A stretch of 13,246 nt of DNA from an uncultured Collinsella sp. (GCA_900552705.1 USAX01000044.1:1-13246); one strand, 5' to 3'; shown: positions 1 to 7,551, counted from the first letter of the stretch. The notes: generated from the letters alone by a model not told the origin. Made by a program: numbers and translations.

Positions 1-640
1 GGATCTCGCGCACGCAGTCGAGCGTCTCCTGGATCGCCTCGGTGACCTTGACCTTCTCGGCGCGCACGCGGTCGAACACCGGGGTCATGGGGCCGCGCGT
101 CAGATACAGCACGGCAAAGGCCACGGGAACGCTCCAAAACGCCGCGATCGCCAGCTGCCAGCAAAAGAACAGCGACGCCACGAACACAATGGCGCTTGCG
201 ATGATGGCACCCCAAAGCTCTCCCAGCACGTGGCTGTAGGCGTGCTCCATAGTCTGAACGTCGCCCATGATGGTTTCGGTTAGATCGGCCAGATCACGAC
301 GGCCAAAAAACGACAGCGGCAGTTTGCGCAAGCGCTCGGCAATCCCCATGCGCTGCTTGCCGCACTCCTCGTAAAAGATGCAGTAGATGTAGTAATACTG
401 CTGCCAGTTAGAGGCAAAGAGCAACACGAAAAAGACCAGGAGGCCGCCCACGATCGGCAGGGCATCCGGCAGGTCGGCACCGGTGGCGAGATGTTCGACA
501 AAACCGGCCATGACCGGGAACAATAAGCCCATGCCGGTCATGGTAATGAGATTGGTGAGTGCGGTCCAGAAAATGCCGCGTTTTACGCCGGCGACGCCTT
601 TATCGGATAGGAAGTACTTCTTTTGGAATGAGGCGAACAT
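1..640 (-). CDS. ABC transporter half-molecule, transmembrane part (C-terminus off the window)
   Basis: The reading frame is open from an ATG at 640 to the left edge, giving about 213 N-terminal residues starting MFASFQKKYFLSDKG. These cover only the membrane domain of an exporter-fold ABC half-transporter: hydrophobic segments near residues 25-45, 65-85 and 140-185, and the motif RKLPLSFFGRRDLADLTETI, the usual coupling-helix region of type IV ABC transporters. The ATP-binding domain would lie beyond the edge. The ATG directly abuts the TAA stop of the neighbouring half-transporter (TAAATG), so the two are almost certainly co-translated and form a heterodimer. Which substrate it moves cannot be read from this part. 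By context (AraC regulator plus two half-transporters) it resembles the YbtP/YbtQ or IrtA/IrtB arrangement, but a multidrug or peptide exporter is possible. Confidence 0.85.
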   Translation of the reverse strand, partial: MFASFQKKYFLSDKGVAGVKRGIFWTALTNLITMTGMGLLFPVMAGFVEHLATGADLPDALPIVGGLLVFFVLLFASNWQQYYYIYCIFYEECGKQRMGIAERLRKLPLSFFGRRDLADLTETIMGDVQTMEHAYSHVLGELWGAIIASAIVFVASLFFCWQLAIAAFWSVPVAFAVLYLTRGPMTPVFDRVRAEKVKVTEAIQETLDCVREI

Positions 641-2464
641 TTAGGCCTCGCCTCCCTTCGTGACGGCGGCATCCGCGGCAGCAGTGATCTTCCAGCTCGC
701 GGCCTGTTCGTATTCGGCCCACATCTTGGCGTATAGACCGTTTTGGGACAGCAACTCGGCATGGGTACCCGACTCCTGCACGCTGCCCTGGTTGAGCACC
801 ACGATTTGGTCTGCGCCCACTACAGTCGAGAGTCGGTGCGCAATCATAATGACCGTGCGACCCGCTGCCAGCTTGCTAAAGGCGCGCTGGATGAGCGCCT
901 CGTTCTCGGGATCGGCAAATGCTGTGGCCTCATCGAGCACCACGATAGGCGCGTCTTTAAGGATCGCGCGGGCAAGTGCCACGCGCTGGACCTCGCCGCC
1001 CGAAAGATATGCTCCGCCGGCACCGAGCATGGTATTGATGCCCTGTGGAAACTTGGCCACAATGTCGTCGCACTGAGCTGCGGAGAGGGCCGCGCGCACT
1101 TCGTCGTCAGTGGCCCCAGGCTTGGAGGCGCGCACGTTATCGGCAAGTGTTTGGCGGAACAGCTGGTTGGTCTGAAACACAAAGGCGACCTGGTCCATGA
1201 GCTCGTGCGGATCCATGTCGCGAACGTCTACGCCGCCCACGAGCACACGACCCGAGGAAACATCCCAAAAACGCGGGATCAGGCTTGCGCAGGTCGACTT
1301 ACCGCCGCCCGAGGGACCAACCAACGCAAGGGTGCTGCCTGCGGGAATGCTAAAGCTCACATGATCGACGGCAGGCGCTTCGGCACCCTCGTAGGTAAAG
1401 CTCACGTCCTCAAAGCGCACATCGCTGCCAGCAGGGTGCTTGGGCTGGGCAGGCACGGAGAGCCGCTTGGAATCCATAACGCTTCGGATGCGAGCCAGCG
1501 AATCCGCACTCATCTGAGACGCCTCGCCCACAAACATAAGCTTGGTCATGGCCGTCGGCACCACGGCCGAAAAGATTGCGTAAAACGTAAAGTTGACCAT
1601 AAAGTGCGCGAAGTCCGTCTCGCCCGGTGCCAACAGTAGCGCCACGGGCAAAAGGAATGCCACAAGGCCGTTGAGCGCGGTAAGGTTGAGCACCTGCGGA
1701 CCTCGGCAAAACGTACCCGCATAGTTTTGCGCCATGTCGGCGTATTCGGCGATCGCATCGTGGAAAGCCTTAAAGGAGTAGACCGTCTGCTGGAATACCT
1801 TGACCACGGGGATGCCGCGTACGTATTCGGTGCCAGTCTTGTTCATCTTGACCAGCGCGCCCATGTAGGCCTTCATAAATTCAGCGCCCTTGCCGCTCAT
1901 CATGGTGGCCATGGCGCAAAACGAAACGACGACCGAGATAAGGCATGCCGCGCCCAAGCGCCAATCGAGGGCGAAAAGCAGCACGAGCAGACCTGCGACC
2001 ATGGCGGTGGCGCCGGCGATATCGGGCAGCATGTGCGCGAGCAGTGTCTCGGTTGAGGCGGCGCATCCGTCTACGATACGGCGCAGCTCACCGGTGGCGT
2101 GCGTGTCAAAGTATCCGAGCGGCAGCTTAAGCAGATGCTCGCTCGTAGCCTTGCGGATATTGGACGTGCAGCGAAACGCGGACAGGTGCGTGCACATGAG
2201 TCCCACGAAATAAACCACAATGCTCGCCAGGGCAAAGCCCACAGCCCACCAGCCATACGTCGCGATGCCGCAGGCTTCGCTCCAGTTAGGTGCCACGGCG
2301 ATCAGATCGCGCGCGACAAGCCAAATGCACACGAACGGGCCAAAGCTCAGCAGCTGCGAGAGCGCCGAGAGGGCCATGCCCAAATACGTTAGGAATTTAC
2401 GGTCACCGGCATATGCAAGTAGCTCGCCGATGCCGCCGCCTTCCTTTTTTGATCCCTTTGCCAT
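641..2464 (-). CDS. ABC transporter, fused permease and ATPase half-transporter (607 aa)
   Basis: This is a full-length exporter-fold ABC half-transporter. The membrane domain spans about residues 25-310. The ATP-binding domain (about 348-585) has Walker A GPSGGGKST (383-391), Q-loop Q431 in VFQTNQLF, signature LSGGEVQR (488-495), Walker B IVVLDE (507-512) and H-loop H543. The frame stays open upstream to a GTG at 2782, but that extension runs antisense into the araC-type gene. The ATG at 2464 is preferred because AAAGGA lies about six bases before it and MAKGSKKEGG is a natural start; length then matches the family. The LDEATAFADPENE stretch after Walker B is, from memory, typical of the YbtP/YbtQ/IrtAB siderophore-type subgroup rather than of general multidrug exporters. 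That points to iron/siderophore or related traffic, as inference. It is first gene of a two-gene operon with the partner at 1-640. Confidence 0.92.
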   Translation of the reverse strand: MAKGSKKEGGGIGELLAYAGDRKFLTYLGMALSALSQLLSFGPFVCIWLVARDLIAVAPNWSEACGIATYGWWAVGFALASIVVYFVGLMCTHLSAFRCTSNIRKATSEHLLKLPLGYFDTHATGELRRIVDGCAASTETLLAHMLPDIAGATAMVAGLLVLLFALDWRLGAACLISVVVSFCAMATMMSGKGAEFMKAYMGALVKMNKTGTEYVRGIPVVKVFQQTVYSFKAFHDAIAEYADMAQNYAGTFCRGPQVLNLTALNGLVAFLLPVALLLAPGETDFAHFMVNFTFYAIFSAVVPTAMTKLMFVGEASQMSADSLARIRSVMDSKRLSVPAQPKHPAGSDVRFEDVSFTYEGAEAPAVDHVSFSIPAGSTLALVGPSGGGKSTCASLIPRFWDVSSGRVLVGGVDVRDMDPHELMDQVAFVFQTNQLFRQTLADNVRASKPGATDDEVRAALSAAQCDDIVAKFPQGINTMLGAGGAYLSGGEVQRVALARAILKDAPIVVLDEATAFADPENEALIQRAFSKLAAGRTVIMIAHRLSTVVGADQIVVLNQGSVQESGTHAELLSQNGLYAKMWAEYEQAASWKITAAADAAVTKGGEA

Positions 2465-2483
2465 GAGATTCCTTTCTAACGGC

Positions 2484-2512
2484 TTGAGAGTTAACCGTAA
2501 GAAACTTATCAT
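2484..2512 (+). promoter_or_regulatory. Predicted sigma-70-type promoter for the AraC-family gene
   Basis: A -35 element TTGAGA (2484-2489) and a -10 element TATCAT (2507-2512) are separated by exactly 17 bp; each matches the consensus at five of six positions. The predicted start of transcription is near 2519, leaving a leader of about 65 bases before the ATG at 2585. The -10 overlaps a weaker minus-strand candidate for the ABC operon. Confidence 0.55.
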
Positions 2513-2536
2513 GGGCGTGTTAGCCGAGGCACACAA
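2508..2536 (-). promoter_or_regulatory. Possible promoter for the ABC transporter operon, overlapping the opposing -10
   Basis: On the minus strand TTGTGT (2536-2531) lies 17 bp before CATGAT (2513-2508); TGATAA two bases further on is an alternative -10. The match to consensus is modest. If real, it uses the same bases as the -10 of the plus-strand promoter, so the two polymerases would exclude each other. The 120-bp divergent gap is also the expected place for AraC-protein binding sites, but I could not define convincing half-sites. Confidence 0.3.
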
Positions 2537-2584
2537 TTGGGCCAGGCGTGGACGTTTCCGCAAAGGAAGGGGACGCTTTTGAAA

Positions 2585-3583
2585 ATGCGGCGGGCGGCAA
2601 CCGATATAACCGAGCTCTACGCACCGCAGTTTGAGCAGTTTGGCTTGGAGTTCTCCGGCAAGGGCGCCGTCTTTACCGGTGAGGTGGCAAACGATCGGGC
2701 GCACGGACGCGCATGGATCATGCCCCTCTCCCCCACCTGCATCGTCATGGAGCATTTCATTACCCCGACGCACAACATGCACCTAGCCGAATACACGCCC
2801 GAACCGTACGCGTGCGTGAGCGAAGTCAGCGCGCCCACGCTCAGGTGCATGCCCGAAGCCGGCATAACGCCTGCGAACCTCAAGCCGCTGCATGGGCCGT
2901 GGCCGAACAGCGCGATCTGCAGCTTTGTCCAAGACAGCTGCGGCGAGGAGCTAAGCCCGCTATTTGCAGGGCAGCTCTACCACTCGCGCTCGGTCCTCTT
3001 TTTGCCCGGTTATTTTGACGAACTGGAGCACCGCTATCCCACCGAGTTCGCGGGAATCTTCGAGGCGTTTGCCGAGCCATGGCACGAGGAGGCGACGTCT
3101 GCCATCTGCCACACGCTGCGTCGGATTAACGAGGAACGCGCCCGCACCGTAGGCGGACACGTCTATATGCAAGGCATCGTGGAGACCATGGTCGCGGAGC
3201 TCGCCTGTTCGCGCGCGGCCCACAAGCAGGCGCAGCAGGCGGCAGACACACGCGCCAGCGTGACCATTGCCGAGGAAGCAACGGTAATGATTGAGCGCGC
3301 GCTCGACAAAGGCAGGCGTGTGGGTATCAACGAGGTGGCCGAGAGGCTCTACACAAGCCGCTCCAAGCTATGCGCCACCTTTAAAGCCCAAACTGGCGAG
3401 TCCCTGGGCGTCTACATTCGCAGACGCCGCATGGAGCGAGCACAGGACCTTTTGGCCGATAGCTCGCTCACGATAGCGCAGGTAGCAGAGCGGCTCGATT
3501 ATCCCCAACAGGCCGCCTTCGCCCAAGCCTTCAAACAATACACCGGCACCACCCCCACCGCCTGGCGCTCCCAACATATATAA
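2585..3583 (+). CDS. AraC-family transcriptional regulator
   Basis: About 332 residues. The last ~95 residues are a classic AraC/XylS double helix-turn-helix: first HTH around VGINEVAERLYTSRSKLCA, second around SLTIAQVAERLDYPQQAAF, ending in the family signature FAQAFKQYTGTTPTAWR. The first ~220 residues form a sensing domain I do not recognise as a named family; they are rich in Cys, Pro and aromatic residues. It is divergent from the two half-transporter genes, so the likely role is ligand-dependent control of that operon, as YbtA does for ybtPQ. Start choice is uncertain. The frame is open to a TTG at 2537. A purine-rich AAAGGAAGGGG at 2562-2572 serves either a TTG at 2579 (spacing about six) or the ATG at 2585 (spacing about twelve). 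I give the ATG. A terminator-like hairpin follows the stop. Confidence 0.88.
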   Translation: MRRAATDITELYAPQFEQFGLEFSGKGAVFTGEVANDRAHGRAWIMPLSPTCIVMEHFITPTHNMHLAEYTPEPYACVSEVSAPTLRCMPEAGITPANLKPLHGPWPNSAICSFVQDSCGEELSPLFAGQLYHSRSVLFLPGYFDELEHRYPTEFAGIFEAFAEPWHEEATSAICHTLRRINEERARTVGGHVYMQGIVETMVAELACSRAAHKQAQQAADTRASVTIAEEATVMIERALDKGRRVGINEVAERLYTSRSKLCATFKAQTGESLGVYIRRRRMERAQDLLADSSLTIAQVAERLDYPQQAAFAQAFKQYTGTTPTAWRSQHI

Positions 3584-3584
3584 A

Positions 3585-3613
3585 GAATGAAGGCGCCAAC
3601 GGCGCCCTCATTC
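3585..3613. terminator. Terminator-like hairpin between convergent genes
   Basis: Two 13-nt arms (3585-3597 and 3601-3613), around GGCGCC and GAATGA, flank an AAC loop with one A/C mismatch on the plus strand. On the minus strand the same position is a G-U pair and the hairpin is followed by TTTATATAT, so it may work better for leftover minus-strand transcripts. It starts one base after the AraC-gene stop. No clean U-tract is present on the plus strand. Confidence 0.5.
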
Positions 3614-3660
3614 ACCAAATTCAATCCAGCCCACCTGACCCGAACGGCCGAGTCGTTGCA

Positions 3661-3801
3661 GAACCCGGGAGCCCCGGCAGGGCGGGTGCTTGCTCAAAAT
3701 GAGTTCCGCACGCAAAGAAGGCCACTAAATGTGGCCTTCGTCTTGCGCAGGACTGTTTGAAATTTTGAGGAAGCACCCGCCCTGCCGGGGCTCCCGGGTT
3801 C
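3661..3801. repeat. Long near-perfect inverted repeat (40-nt arms) around an inner hairpin
   Basis: Arm 3661-3700 is the reverse complement of arm 3762-3801 at 39 of 40 positions. The 61-base middle contains further nested complementarity (CGCAA at 3711-3715 with TTGCG at 3743-3747, and the terminator hairpin 3717-3739). The whole 141-bp unit can fold into one long interrupted stem on either strand. It ends four bases short of the gatB stop codon. The outer arms are GC-rich (around GCCCCGGCAGGGCGGG) and end inward with an A/T-rich CAAAAT/ATTTTG. No target-site duplication is visible at its edges. It could be a MITE or BIME-like mobile palindrome that supplies terminators, or a fixed long terminator. 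Confidence 0.8.
3711..3739 (-). terminator. Likely transcription terminator of the gatCAB operon
   Basis: On the minus strand GAAGGCCAC-ATTTA-GTGGCCTTC (3739-3717) forms a perfect nine-pair stem followed by TTTGCG. It lies about 65 bases after the gatB stop and sits in the middle of the large inverted repeat. The T-run is short, so efficiency is uncertain. The stem is also perfect on the plus strand, so it may act in both directions. Confidence 0.6.
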
Positions 3802-3805
3802 CCGC

Positions 3806-5482
3806 TTACGAGAGCAACGTTCTCAGCAACTCGTTGAAGAGCTTCGGGTTGCCCTTTCCGCGGCTCGCCTTCATGCACTGGCCCACCAAAAAGCCGATAA
3901 CCTTCTGGTTGCCGTCACGATACTGCTGCGCCTGCTCGGCACAGTTTGCCAGCACCTCGTCCACGATCGGCTGCAGCGCGCCGGCATCGCTCACCTGACG
4001 CATGCCGCGCTCGTCGACGATCTTGTTGGGATCGTCGCCGGTCTGGGCCATGGCCTCAAAGACCTCGTGTGCCTGGTTGGAGCTGATGGCATCGGTCGCC
4101 AGCAGCTTGGCCAGCGCTGCCACCTGAGCCGGCGCGATACCGGACTCGGCCAGCGACACACCCGCGCCCTTAAGGTAGGCGATCATCTCGTTGACCAGCA
4201 GGTTTGCGACCGTCTGGGCCTCCTTGCCAGCCATACCGGCAGCGGCGGCCTCAAAGAAGTCGGCAAACTCCGGGTCGCCGGCAATCTGCTCGGCGTCGGC
4301 CGCCTTAATGCCAAAGTCGGCCTCAAAACGGTCGCACTTGGCATCGGGCAGCTCGGGAATCTCGCCACGGCAGCGATCGATAAACTCGTCGTCCAGATCG
4401 AACGGCGCCAGGTCGGGATCGGGGAACAGGCGGTAGTCGTCGGCCGTCTCCTTGACGCGCATGACCACGGTTCGCTTGCGGCTGGGCTCCCAGTGGCGGG
4501 TCTCCTGATAGATGATGCTGCCCTCCTCGAGCACCTCGGCCTGGCGGCAGATCTCGTAGGCAAGGCCATCGTGCAGGCTCTTGAACGAGTTGAGGTTCTT
4601 GAGCTCGGTCTTGGTGCCCAACTTGGTCTCGCCGCGGCGACGCAGCGACACGTTGCCGTCGCAGCGCATGGAGCCCTTCTCCATGGAGCAGTCGGAAATG
4701 CCCAGCGTCACAAAGATGCGACGGAGCTTCTCCATAAACAGGCGAGCCTCCTCGGGCGTGCGCAGATCGGGCTCAGTCACGAGCTCAATCAAAGGCGTGC
4801 CGCAGCGGTTGTAGTCGACGAGCGACTCGGCAGCGGCGGTAATTCGGCCCTCGGCGCCACCCACGTGGACCATCTTGGCGGCGTCCTCCTCCATGTGGAT
4901 GCGCAGGATGCGGATGGGCACCGTGTAGGAACCGTCCTCGCGACGCTCGGGCATCTGCAGGTTGGACGCGTCGTAGCTGGCCAGATGGCCGGCGCGCTGG
5001 TTGCCCTCGCGCATGGTCGACGTCATGGACGTGGACAGGCCCTCGGCGTTGGCCGAGGCGCTCGCCAGGCTCTGGGCCTCGGCCTCACCAAACGCGCAGT
5101 CGGGGCGCTCGGCGGCACCGCGACCGGTCACGTCCAGGTCCAGATGACCGTACATGGCAAAGGCAACCGGACCCTGCGTGGTCTGGAAGTTCTTGGCCAT
5201 GTCGGGATAGAAGTAGTGCTTGCGGTAGAACATCGAGTGGCGCTGGATCTCGCAGTTGGTGGCAAGACCGGCCTTGACGATGCTCTCGATGGCGCGCTTG
5301 TTGGGCACCGGCAGGGCGCCGGGCAGGCCCAGGCACACCGGGCACACGTTGGCGTTGGGCTCGTCATCGTGGCTGAGCTTGCAGTTGCAGAACATCTTGG
5401 TATCGAGTGCGGTGAGCTCGGTATGGATCTCCAGGCCGATCACGGCCTCCCAATCCTGCAGGACCTCGGAAAGCTCCTTCAT
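3806..5482 (-). CDS. gatB: Aspartyl/glutamyl-tRNA amidotransferase subunit B
   Basis: GatB is the kinase/tRNA-binding subunit of GatCAB. It activates the side chain of misacylated Glu-tRNA(Gln) or Asp-tRNA(Asn) with ATP, and the activated group is then amidated with ammonia from GatA. Family hallmarks seen are VIGLEIHTEL near the N-terminus, a Cys set typical of a zinc site (C32, C34, C47, C50), YFYPDMAKNFQTTQ, LVDYNRCGTPLIELVTEPD, GTKTELKNLNSF and the C-terminal YqeY-like tail ending VGQCMKASRGKGNPKLFNELL. At 558 residues it is longer than the usual 475-500. The excess is an insertion at about residues 121-186, between GHLDLDVTG and the RIHMEEDA motif. The ATG at 5482 overlaps the gatA stop by one base (TAATG), with GGGAGG about ten bases upstream. 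Confidence 0.97.
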   Translation of the reverse strand: MKELSEVLQDWEAVIGLEIHTELTALDTKMFCNCKLSHDDEPNANVCPVCLGLPGALPVPNKRAIESIVKAGLATNCEIQRHSMFYRKHYFYPDMAKNFQTTQGPVAFAMYGHLDLDVTGRGAAERPDCAFGEAEAQSLASASANAEGLSTSMTSTMREGNQRAGHLASYDASNLQMPERREDGSYTVPIRILRIHMEEDAAKMVHVGGAEGRITAAAESLVDYNRCGTPLIELVTEPDLRTPEEARLFMEKLRRIFVTLGISDCSMEKGSMRCDGNVSLRRRGETKLGTKTELKNLNSFKSLHDGLAYEICRQAEVLEEGSIIYQETRHWEPSRKRTVVMRVKETADDYRLFPDPDLAPFDLDDEFIDRCRGEIPELPDAKCDRFEADFGIKAADAEQIAGDPEFADFFEAAAAGMAGKEAQTVANLLVNEMIAYLKGAGVSLAESGIAPAQVAALAKLLATDAISSNQAHEVFEAMAQTGDDPNKIVDERGMRQVSDAGALQPIVDEVLANCAEQAQQYRDGNQKVIGFLVGQCMKASRGKGNPKLFNELLRTLLS

Positions 5483-6996
5483 TACAGCTCGCCTCCCTTC
5501 CCGGCAAAATCGGGCGCGACGGAAAGCGCGGGCGCACCCGTGGCGGCGTCGGCAAAGCCGCGCTCCAGGGCGCGGGCAAACGTGAGCAGCTGACGGTCCT
5601 TAAAGGCCGGACCCACCAGCTGGGCAGAAACGGGCAGCTTGCTGTCCTCGCCCAGACCCAGCGGCACCGAGATGCCACCGTTGCCGCAAATGTTGAGCGA
5701 GATGGTGTACAGGTCGGAGAGGTACATCTGCGTGGGGTCGCTGATCTCGCCAAACTTAAAGGCCGTGCGCGGCGAGGCGGGCATGAGGATGGTGTCCACC
5801 TTGGCATACGCGGCGTCGTAGTCCTGAGTGATGAGCGTGCGGGCCTTTTGCGCGGCGTAGTAGTACTTGTCGTACACGCCCGAGCTCAGCAGGTAGGCGC
5901 CGAGCATCTGACGGCGCTTGGCCTCGGCGCCAAAGCCGTGAGCGCGCGACAGCGAGCTCTGGTCGGACAGGTTGGCGCAGCCCTCCTCCTGATAGCCGTA
6001 GCGAATGCCATCGAAGCGGGCCAGGTTGGAGAACGCCTCGGCCGGACCGATGACGTAGTAGGCGGCGATAGCGGCGTCCAGGTGCGGCAGGTCGACCTCA
6101 ACCAGCTCGGCACCCTGGTTCTGCAGCTCCTGGGCGGCGCGCTGAACAGCAGCCTTGACCTCGGGCGTCAGGCCCTCGGCCTCCATAAACGCGGGGATGA
6201 TGCCCACGCGCCTACCCTCGATGCTGTCGTTGAGATGCTCGGTAAAGTCGACGGCGCAATCCTGGCTGGTGCAGTCGTACGGATCGTGGCCCGCGCCGGT
6301 AAGCGCGTTCATGGCCAGCGCGACATCCTCGACCGTACGGCCAAAGGGGCCCACCTGGTCGAGCGACGAGCCAAAGGCGACTACGCCGTAACGGCTCACG
6401 GCGCCATACGTGGGCTTAAAGCCCACCACGCCGCACAGCGACGCCGGCTGGCGAATGGAGCCGCCGGTGTCCGAGCCCAGCGAGAGCGCGACTTCACCCG
6501 CGGCGACGGCTGCAGCGGAGCCGCCCGAGGAGCCGCCAGGCACGCGCTCGGTATCCCAGGGGTTGTTAGTGCGGTGGAACGCCGAACTCTCGGTGGAGCT
6601 GCCAAAGGCAAACTCATCCATGTTGGCCTTGCCCATGGGCAGGCAGCCGGCATCAAGCATGCGCTGGACGCAGGTGGCGGTGTAGACGCTCTGGTAGTCC
6701 TCGAGCATGCGGGAAGCGCAGGTGGTGCGCGTGCCCACGAGGTTCATGTTGTCCTTGATGGCCAGCGGCACGCCCGCGAGCGGGGGCAGCGGCTTGCCTG
6801 CGGCACGATCGGCATCCACGCGTGCAGCGGCCTCGAGCGCAAGCTCGGGCGCCACCTGCAGGAATGCCTGGACCCCGCCCTCACGCGCCTCGATGGCGGC
6901 AAGGGAGGCCTGGGCCACCTCGGTAGCGGTAAAGTCACCGGCGGCAACGCCCGCGGCAATCTGGGCGGCGGTAAGGGAATCGAAGCTTAGCGCCAT
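5482..6996 (-). CDS. gatA: Aspartyl/glutamyl-tRNA amidotransferase subunit A
   Basis: GatA is the glutaminase subunit of GatCAB, an amidase-signature enzyme that releases ammonia from glutamine and passes it through a tunnel to GatB. At 504 residues it has family length. The Ser-cisSer-Lys triad is intact: K81 in LAIKDN, cis-Ser S156 in PGGSSGGS and nucleophile S180 in SDTGGSIRQPASLCG. Other conserved stretches include LAGVPLAIKDN, NMDEFAFGSSTE and GFKPTYGAVSRYG. The start ATG overlaps the gatC stop (TAATG), with GGGGAGAG upstream, so gatC, gatA and gatB are translationally coupled. Nothing looks broken or unusual. Confidence 0.98.
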   Translation of the reverse strand: MALSFDSLTAAQIAAGVAAGDFTATEVAQASLAAIEAREGGVQAFLQVAPELALEAAARVDADRAAGKPLPPLAGVPLAIKDNMNLVGTRTTCASRMLEDYQSVYTATCVQRMLDAGCLPMGKANMDEFAFGSSTESSAFHRTNNPWDTERVPGGSSGGSAAAVAAGEVALSLGSDTGGSIRQPASLCGVVGFKPTYGAVSRYGVVAFGSSLDQVGPFGRTVEDVALAMNALTGAGHDPYDCTSQDCAVDFTEHLNDSIEGRRVGIIPAFMEAEGLTPEVKAAVQRAAQELQNQGAELVEVDLPHLDAAIAAYYVIGPAEAFSNLARFDGIRYGYQEEGCANLSDQSSLSRAHGFGAEAKRRQMLGAYLLSSGVYDKYYYAAQKARTLITQDYDAAYAKVDTILMPASPRTAFKFGEISDPTQMYLSDLYTISLNICGNGGISVPLGLGEDSKLPVSAQLVGPAFKDRQLLTFARALERGFADAATGAPALSVAPDFAGKGGEL

Positions 6997-7307
6997 TACT
7001 CGCTCTCCCCCTCTCCCAAAATGGACGGCACGCGGAAGTAGCGATCGCGCGCGCTGCCGGCGTTTTCGAGCGCGACGTCGAGCGGCAGATCGCGCTCGGG
7101 CTCGCGCAGGTCATCGCCCATCACGTTGGACAGGCTTCCGATAGGATGGAACGTAGGCTCCACGTCGGGCAAGTCATATTGCAAGACGGGCTCGAGCATC
7201 TGGACGGCGTCGTTCATGTAGGACGTCATCTGGGTGAGCTCGTCATCGGTCAGTGCGATCTTTGCGTACTCGGCGATGCCGCGCACGTCTTTCTCGCTGA
7301 GTGCCAT
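6996..7307 (-). CDS. gatC: Aspartyl/glutamyl-tRNA amidotransferase subunit C
   Basis: A 103-residue protein that wraps around GatA and stabilises the GatA-GatB contact. MALSEKDVRGIAEYAKIALT at the N-terminus, then ELTQMTSYMNDAVQMLEPV and the late DLPDVEPTFHPIG motif (the usual V.PT.H.), are typical of GatC. The frame is open to 7325, but the ATG at 7307 is chosen because GGAAGGGAG lies six to seven bases before it and the protein then begins at the conserved position. It is the first gene of the gatC-gatA-gatB operon and ends in a TAATG overlap with gatA. Confidence 0.95.
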   Translation of the reverse strand: MALSEKDVRGIAEYAKIALTDDELTQMTSYMNDAVQMLEPVLQYDLPDVEPTFHPIGSLSNVMGDDLREPERDLPLDVALENAGSARDRYFRVPSILGEGESE

Positions 7308-7342
7308 AGGCGCTCCCTTCCGCATAACAGATAAACCGCTCT

Positions 7343-7371
7343 AGTATACAAGGCAACGCCGCTTGGAGCAG
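7343..7371 (-). promoter_or_regulatory. Possible promoter for gatCAB
   Basis: On the minus strand a TATACT hexamer (7348-7343) sits about 35 bases before the gatC ATG and is a good -10 element. The -35 position at 17-bp spacing reads CTGCTC, a poor match, so this promoter would rely on its -10 or an activator. No other -10-like sequence is better in the gap. Confidence 0.4.
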
Positions 7372-7386
7372 GTGCTTTACCCAAAT

Positions 7387-7493
7387 GCAGCGAAAACGTA
7401 ACGAGGGAGGCGGGCTGGCAGGCGGCAGGCTGGCGGTTCCGCAGCGAAACCTCGCCGTCCGTAGCGAAAACCGTCTCGCCCGCAACGAAGACC
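7387..7493. repeat. Degenerate tandem motif with ~20-bp period
   Basis: The motif GCAGCGAAAACC or close variants begins at 7441, 7461 and 7482, and a fourth copy lies at 7387. The last three are 20-21 bp apart, about two turns of the helix. The copies differ at several bases, so this is an old or weak repeat. It lies between the gat promoter and the palindromic elements. No coding sequence is supported across 7308-7611. Confidence 0.35.
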
Positions 7494-7551
7494 ATCACAA
7501 CATTCGACGTTTTTCGCCAAAATCGCGATTTTCATCGAATGTTGTGATGGT
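7491..7551. repeat. Perfect 17-nt inverted repeat enclosing a 14-bp palindrome
   Basis: ACCATCACAACATTCGA (7491-7507) is exactly the reverse complement of 7535-7551. Inside is the perfect palindrome AAAATCGCGATTTT (7519-7532). The element can form a cruciform or a hairpin in RNA from either strand. It lies after the sortase gene and before gatC, so it may stop sortase transcripts or be an extragenic palindromic repeat. Confidence 0.7.

Noticed and set aside
2465..2782. N-terminal extension of the ABC half-transporter to a GTG at 2782
   Set aside because: The extra 106 residues run antisense through the AraC gene and its promoter, lack homology-like features, and the ATG at 2464 has a good ribosome site.
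4067..5593. Long plus-strand open frame (508 codons) opposite gatB and gatA
   Set aside because: It is the antisense shadow of gatB/gatA, whose motifs are unmistakable. Its product is low-complexity (Gly, Leu, His, Val rich) with no domain, as expected from GC-rich codon structure.
5848..6990. Plus-strand open frame of 380 codons opposite gatA
   Set aside because: Antisense shadow of gatA, without a ribosome site or recognisable motif.
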